DNA of 64,000 bases from Aedes albopictus (taxonomy: Eukaryota; Arthropoda; Insecta; Diptera; Culicidae). Shown piece after piece: positions 57,863 to 64,000 of this stretch (its first letter is position 1; every line of letters starts with the position of its first letter). The position numbers were made by a program, and so were the translations under genes. A model generated the notes under the pieces. That model saw only the letters and a list, made by a program, of their open reading frames with translations. It was not told where the DNA came from and did not search any database. Location: assembly GCF_035046485.1 (NCBI RefSeq), contig NC_085138.1, positions 339,152,263 to 339,216,262 on the forward strand, written 5' to 3'.

Positions 57863-58628
57863 CATTATTTCAGTTTACATTTTTTTAACTAAGTTTACTG
57901 ATTTATTGAATAATTATCTAAGAATGGTTGACAACCTACAATAAAAACTTGCAAAACCCCAACATTAACGGTGTTCTGAAATGTTGGTACCGCCATAAGA
58001 TTACAATTAGTGATAGAATGACTCGCACTACAATACATCCATTCCATTCCGTGTAAAACTACCATTAGTCATACTGCGCGTAGATAACAATTGTGAACAC
58101 GCTTAGGCAAAACTATTGAGTGTGCACACGAACGTACTAACGTTACTACTTTTCTCACTGAAAAGTATGCGAAACAGATAACCGCTGCTCAGCCTGAGGC
58201 GAGGCGGTCAATTAGGAGAGTATCATATCATTCCCCTCTGGTGGACTGAATGGGACCACTCAGCAAAGCAAACATTCGGCTCACCCACACTTTGACCGCG
58301 TTCAACAAGACCTTGTCCAAATATTGAATCACATGATAACACACCATCATCAACCGGCGGAGTGCGGAGGCAGAGACTGGCCCACCGACCGGCGATGCGC
58401 CGGGTCCGAAAGTGTAGCTCACCAAGCCTGTTATCAGCTGGTTCTTTTCGGTTTACTTGTATCATTAGACGTACTGAAAGGTTGTGACATTGATGCAGAA
58501 ATGAATTTTAGATAGAAGCTTCAAATCAAGTCACGTCAATATATTCAACAATTAACTCGTCAAATCTTGACTATGTTTATTTTTTTTTTTCTTTGTATAT
58601 AATCTATGTGTAATATTTTCTATATATG
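57863..58628. other. No gene recognised; right flank of Gypsy element 2
   Basis: Mixed-composition sequence, GC-richer around 58170-58440, with frames below 85 codons and no repeats matched. May be unique host DNA. Confidence 0.4.
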
Positions 58629-58630
58629 TA

Positions 58631-59403
58631 GGGTGGGGCGGGGCAAGATGGGTCGCATAAGGATGGATCACCATAACTTCGTAAATACAAATCGGATTGA
58701 TTTGCATTCGTCCGCTACTCTTTAATACACTAGTTAGCTATGCTAAAAGTCGATAAAAAGTTCATTAAATACCAAATATGATGTTAAACAAGCAGTTTTA
58801 AAAAGTGATCGATTTTGTGCCGTGAAAAAAGTGCGGGGCAAGATGGGTCAACTTTTAAGTAATTAATATTTTCTCAACGAAAAACGTCAAAATATAAGAT
58901 TTGTTCCGCATTCAAATATGCTCCATATCCATACTGAGTAAACAAGAGCTACTAGTAAACATTTTATAAATTTATTTGGAATATAAAAAACTTTACGATT
59001 TGAGTGGTCCTGAGGCGACTTGAAAATCGATGTTTTTACTAAAAAATTATCATAATTTTATGTTATAATTTTGAGCGTTTATTCCGCTTGATTAAAGTCA
59101 TTTATGAGATAGTCTTGTAATAAAAAATAAATAACTTTTGAATGCTCCAAAAATACGTTCAAAATTGAAGGTGACCCATCTTGCCCCGCGGCCGTTTATA
59201 TGGAGAATATATGGAATGTATCGCATAAGAAAAATGGCAAAAAAACATTTTATTTTGTATTTCCAATGAGAGTGAATAATTTTTCAATCAATGCCCCAAA
59301 CTTTTGTATATTCATGCTGGTCATCTAACAAAATTATTAACATAATCAAAACATGAGTAATGCGCCCGAAAATGGCACTGACCCATCTTGCCCCGCCCCA
59401 CCC
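58631..59403. mobile_element. 773-bp element with GGGCAAGATGGGTC inverted ends
   Basis: Perfect 24-bp terminal inverted repeats (58631-58654, 59380-59403) begin GGGTGGGGCGGGGCAAGA, with TA on both outer sides. The word GCGGGGCAAGATGGGTCA recurs inside at about 58833, and inverted at about 59173, as subterminal repeats. No transposase frame: a large MITE. Confidence 0.85.
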
Positions 59404-59505
59404 TACATATGAAGTTTGCAGAGGGCGAGTGATTGCTTCATCACTATATCTCCTCTTCAACGTTGACCAGAATGTCTGCAGGAGCCAATCTCGCTTAAAA
59501 TAGTA

Positions 59506-59751
59506 CAGTAGACGTTCGATAACTGCAACGACTGACAGCCGTCAAACAGTTGTCAATTGCTGTTGGACGCAGCCAGAATGCACTCAAAAACATCGCAATG
59601 CAGCTGTAGTGCATCCGAAAAACATCGCAACTCTGATGACGTTTCATTTTTGACAGATAGCGGTGCGATAACTGCAAAACTGTTGCACTTAGCGGGCTTG
59701 CAGTTAAAAGGCATTGCAGTTAAACCGTTTGCACCGAGCGAACGTCTACTG
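59506..59751. mobile_element. 246-bp pogo-like MITE, intact
   Basis: The ends CAGTAGACGTTCGATAACTG and inverted CGAACGTCTACTG are flanked by TA. Internal TTGCAGTTAAA/AACTGCAA motifs recur. This uninterrupted copy defines the family also seen at 23383, 30059 and 34012. Confidence 0.85.
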
Positions 59752-60930
59752 TAGATGGTTTAAAATTATACATTTAATTTATGACACTTTACACCGAAGT
59801 GCATTCGTGTCAGGATGGTTTAAAATTGAAAAATGAAAATCTTCAAAAGGTTATTTGATAGCCGACACCACTGCAATTGGTTTGTTGCTTACTAACAGGA
59901 CCCTCCAATTCTCCTTTTTTTATGATGCAACGTCCCAATTAGGACTAAGCTTGAGGGTTTTAACAGCTTATGAGCATGTCCGCAGTTTATGAGGTGAGAG
60001 CGTCCTCTGGCAATGACTATTTGCCATTTGTATGTCGAGTGACAGGAAAGAAGATACTCCAAGGAAGTTGAGGTAATTAAAGATGTGTTTTTTTCGAGCA
60101 GGTTACTCCATCACATAGAACTCTTCTCTCAGAAAAGAAACTATTGTATCCTGGTGAAGGCAAGTCGGTAGAAGCACTGGGCATATTAGAATAAATTACA
60201 GGGAGTCCTCTATTGGTTATCCCTTGCTTATAAAAATATCAAATGGAAATAAAAATGAACTACTGGCAGAGTTCAGAGGAAAATTTACGAAAGATTACCA
60301 ACAAACCAGCCTGGAGAAATTTTCTGTAGGTTATGAGTGCGTGTAGAAAAAAAATCGCTGGAAAAATAGTAGGATGGAGAATTTGAAACAGGATCCTTGG
60401 GACCTTTCCGTAAAACTCCATGAAAAAGTCCTGAACACAATTTTTGAAGTAATAACTAACGAGTTAATGTAAGTCATAGATAAATCTCATAAATGATTCA
60501 TGGATAGACTATGGAAAAACGAGGACTTTTTATATAATGCTCAAATTTAGTAGGTATAAAGATAAAGGATACATATATGTAGTTCCCAAATGAACCTAAA
60601 AACTTGCTTATATAATTTTCAGAACTTAGGAAAAACCATCAGCCATTTCTAAAAAGATACCTAGCTAAAAGGTAGAGCTTACTAGTTCATTTTTTTTAAT
60701 TATATCTGAGGTTCCACCGGAAATTGGAATCAAAAGTTCCTCCAAAAATGCTAGGTCGTTCATAGATTTTTATCACAGAAATTATGAAAAATCCCGACAT
60801 GACATTAATAAAAGAGCATTGGCGTAGACATATTTCATTTTGCACGTAGCTAATCGATCAATTATTTACTTATTTATTTTTTCGTTTTATTTTAGCTTTG
60901 TGTTAGGGCAACTTCATTGGTGTAGCTTTT
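59752..60930. other. No gene recognised
   Basis: AT-rich stretch with only short frames. No clear repeat structure before the array that starts near 60940. Confidence 0.4.
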
Positions 60931-60939
60931 GGAAATTGC

Positions 60940-62250
60940 TCCCGCCATTCCATCTGGGGATTCCTCTAGAAATTCGGTCTCGGGATTTCACCAAGAATCC
61001 CTGCAGAACTCCTAGAAGGAACCCCAGAAGGATACTCACAGGCGACTCCTAGAGGATATCTAGAAAGATAAAAAAACTAAAAGACTCCCATAAAGAATTC
61101 TACAAGGATCTCCTGGCAGAATTTCAAAAACCAGCTTCTAGTGCATTTCTGGAAGAACTTTTGAGGGAATTCCATAAATTTACAAAAGGAACCCCTAGAG
61201 AACCATAACTAACTTAAAGAGGGTTTTAGAAAGAATCCTTTTGGGATTTCCAGAAGCAAGCTGTAGAAAATTTCCTTTAACAACAGCTGGGTATTTCCTG
61301 AAGAAACTCCAGGAGAATTCACAGAATAAAATTATGGAATATTCGCAGAAGGGCCTCATGGAGGAAAACCAGCAGGAAATCCTAGAGAAATTCCAAAGAA
61401 CGACGTCATCGATGCTTTTCATAAGAAACTTCGATTTCCTGGAAGAATGCTTGAAGAATCTTAAAAGATACTCCTGATGGAATCCCAGAAAAAATTAAGA
61501 AATCCCTTGAAGACATTCTGAGGGAACCCCAGATGGGGCTCCTGGACGAAAATCAAGACGATCTCGGGAATAAATTCCTGAAACAATTGTAATTTATGTG
61601 GAACAATTAACATTGTTTTCTCTGCAAATTTATAAAATTTGTGTGGTGATTTCACCAAGAATGTAAAACTATAGGCCTCTTGATTAGTACAGGGAGATTG
61701 TTTATCAAAACGCAGTTAGCATTTTAACCGCTATATTAGCCATTTCATGTTATGACTATCGGGCGCGCAACGAATTGTTAGTTATTCCTTTGGCTTTCAT
61801 TGTCACAAGTTTGAAATATTTTCTATCCATTTTTATTTTGTAATGTTGGCATAACATTAGTCATCTGTTTCACAAATGAACCTGGAAACAGTGCCTTGAA
61901 ATTTTAGTACTTTTTCCTGCCGAACCTTGTAGAAACTCCAGGTGGAGTTTGAAAAAAGATATCTAGAGTAATAAAATAAGATACTCATGAGAAAATTCCA
62001 GAAACCCCCTAGTAAAGGAATCTTGGAGGAATCTCAGAAGAAACTCAAGTAATACTTCCTGGTGAAAATTTAATGAAAATTCCAGAGAAACACCTACAGA
62101 ATTGCCTGAGGAGCTCCTGGAAAGATTTCAAGAGGAACTTCAGCGAGAACCCTAGAAGAAACTTAAACGCCAAAGCAGAAGAAGGGGAATGCCGATGTTC
62201 CATATAAAATTCCAAGAAATTAAAGAAAATCCAAGAAAAAAATCGAAGAA
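60940..62250. repeat. Degenerate 12-bp array
   Basis: TTCC-type units at 60940-61005, then GAA-type units to about 61570 and again from about 61930 to 62250. Between 61110 and 61180 successive 12-base units can be phased exactly. The stretch 61600-61900 is not part of the array and holds no gene. Confidence 0.65.
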
Positions 62251-62529
62251 GCGAAAAACTTGCGAGCCAATATAAACTGGTTGGAAACAACGTTTACCAC
62301 TTTCTGGACATTTTTCGTAGGCATTTTAGTGATATTGGTCATTTCAAATATGCATTATTTTGAAATTTTTCAGCATAAAACATCAAATCAAGATTTTGCG
62401 AGATTCCTCCTAGGTATTGCTTTTAAAAATTGCCCAGAGCTGCAGAAGACCACAGGATTCGAGGACTGAACATAGGTAGTTTGGATGGACATGTTTATTC
62501 TATAATAGCGGTCCGTATGAGTACCGTGA

Positions 62530-63900
62530 CAAGATTTCCTAGAGGAATTTCAGAAACATGTTTGTAGAGATATTCTAAAAGAACTTGTGGTGGAATTATT
62601 AGCGCTCAAATAAAAAGACTGAAAACGTTAACATTGGCGGAGCCAGCATTTTCTTTTTTCTTACTCACTCTCCCAAACATACACGAGAAAGAGCGAGATG
62701 AAAGAGGAGGCAAGCTGCCCCCTCTTCTATCTTTCTCTTTCTCGTGTATGTTTTAGAGAGTGAGTAAGAAAAAAGAAAATGCTGGCTCCGCTAATGAACG
62801 TTAATCGATGATTTTTCACATAAATTTGCTAGTAAAAATGTTAAAACTAACCTGAATTAATGTTATTAATTAGGTATGATGCATCTATTAAAAATGTCAT
62901 TTGCAAGCTATTTGATCGAAATAGTGCTAAATTGCCACTACCACCACTATTGGTACTACCTCCACTAAGGGAGCTATTACCCTATGTGGATAAATCCAAA
63001 AAAAAAACCTTTGCAGAAGTCCAAATAAGAGATCTCGAGGGACCCCAAAAAAAAGCATCTCAAAATATCTTCAAGGATAACTAAGCAGAATCATACATGA
63101 TTACCTAGAGGAATTTCAGAGGATACGCATTGAGGAATCCTAAGCAGAATTCCTAGAGATTACAACACATAAATATCTCGAAGATTGAGTGAAGGAACCT
63201 CCAATTATTGAGGAATCTACAAATAATCAACTATTTAACGAATTTCAAGAGAATTTAACAAGATGTAATCCCAGAAATATGTTTCGAAGAATTCCAGAAG
63301 TAACCCCTTTGAGGAATCCCTAAAGAAATGCAATGAGATATACTAAAAGTATCCCAGAAGAATTTCCTACAGAAATCCCAGTAGGAATTACCAAAGAAAC
63401 TCTTAAAATATTTCACGGAGCGCTCCAGAAAGAATACTCGGGAGGTGCCGAATGTTTGGGATGAAGTTTCCCATGGAATGAAGGAATTTCCGAACAAATC
63501 CGGGCAATGGATGCCAAGCCTAAAGAGCTTTTTCTTTTACTAGAGGATATAATGAAAGCACACTAAGGTAAAGAATATCAACGAGAATGTGAAGCATAAG
63601 GTGGCATAAGTGAAGAAAAATGGAAAAAAGTTATTTTAGCTGAAGCGCAACTCGGCACGAGAATGTAGTAAGAATCGCAAAAGCCAGGATTTCCTCAGTT
63701 TCCTAGATTTTTCCAGGAAGAATTTCGATTTTTTTACAAAATTAGGCCAAATTTAATAAAATTTGTATATTTTTAAAAACTATGCAAAATATCTTCAAAA
63801 AATTAAGTAAAAGTTTCCAAGAAATTCCACCAAATAGCAAAATTCTCCCAAGATTTTTTTTAACAAAACTTGCTAAAAAAAACTGATTAATGAATCTTGT
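62530..63900. repeat. Degenerate 12-bp array, decaying
   Basis: GAA-type units (GAATTCCTAGAG and similar) occur in 62540-62590 and 63090-63500, separated by a hAT-type MITE and an unassigned stretch. After about 63540 the sequence is AT-rich without clear periodicity. Confidence 0.5.
62632..62796. mobile_element. 165-bp hAT-type MITE with 8-bp target duplication
   Basis: AACGTTAA occurs at 62624-62631 and 62797-62804. The ends CATTGGCGGAGCCAGC and inverted GCTGGCTCCGCTAATG extend into arms of about 70 bases. An 8-bp duplication is the mark of the hAT superfamily. Confidence 0.85.
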
Positions 63901-64000
63901 ACCGACTTTTCGAGATGATTAATGAATACTTTTAGACGTTTTCCAGAGTCAATTGTAAGAAATTGCTTTGACATTTTCACCGAAAATTTCTTTTAAAAAT

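Overview
The window is eukaryotic repeat-rich DNA, most probably from an Aedes-type mosquito. Reasons: one spliced ZAD-C2H2 zinc-finger gene carrying a 5-kb intron full of repeats; RTE-, Loa- and I-type non-LTR retrotransposons of the kind common in culicine mosquitoes; many small inverted-repeat elements (MITEs); and long arrays of a degenerate 12-bp GAATTCCTGGAG-like repeat. Species was not determined. No prokaryotic operon, CRISPR array or rRNA was seen.

Layout. 1-3795: an RTE-clade retrotransposon with one in-frame stop, followed by the 3' fragment of a relative. 4072-10533: the only convincing host gene, four exons encoding 425 residues; its second intron holds a hAT-like 2.6-kb element, two MITEs and 12-bp arrays. 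10740-11741: a second, deleted RTE copy with a 95-bp insertion. 12998-17000: a degenerate satellite of about 150-bp period, split by a 2,974-bp non-autonomous LTR element (two 248-bp LTRs, 5-bp target duplication, internal 110-bp tandem array) and by a MITE. 18790-30055: a Loa-clade retrotransposon remnant that contains a 420-bp near-perfect palindrome and a nest of insertions: Loa, then a pogo-like MITE, then a 6-kb I-like element with a 13-bp target duplication, then a TTAA-flanked MITE. 30-37.9 kb: MITEs, duplications and a perfect 60-bp-arm hairpin, with no convincing gene.

37889-57862 holds two related Ty3/Gypsy elements arranged head to head, 284 bp apart. The first (minus strand) has 1,164-bp LTRs, a CATG target duplication and apparently intact gag and pol. 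The second (plus strand) has 1,225-bp LTRs and a CATT duplication, but its gag is split by a MITE and its pol has an in-frame TAG. Both have a tRNA-Lys-type primer binding site, and both carry an A AAA AAC slippery heptamer followed by a short spacer and a perfect 7-8 bp stem at the gag-pol junction. The LTR of the second element also carries a row of strong stem-loops. 57.9-64 kb: MITEs (one with an 8-bp duplication, hence hAT-type) and more 12-bp arrays.

I do not see a new multi-gene system. The most noteworthy material is the shared frameshift architecture, the structured LTR, the tandem-repeat-bearing small LTR element, the large palindromes and the datable nest of insertions. All identities, boundaries and repeats were read by eye; no database search was possible.
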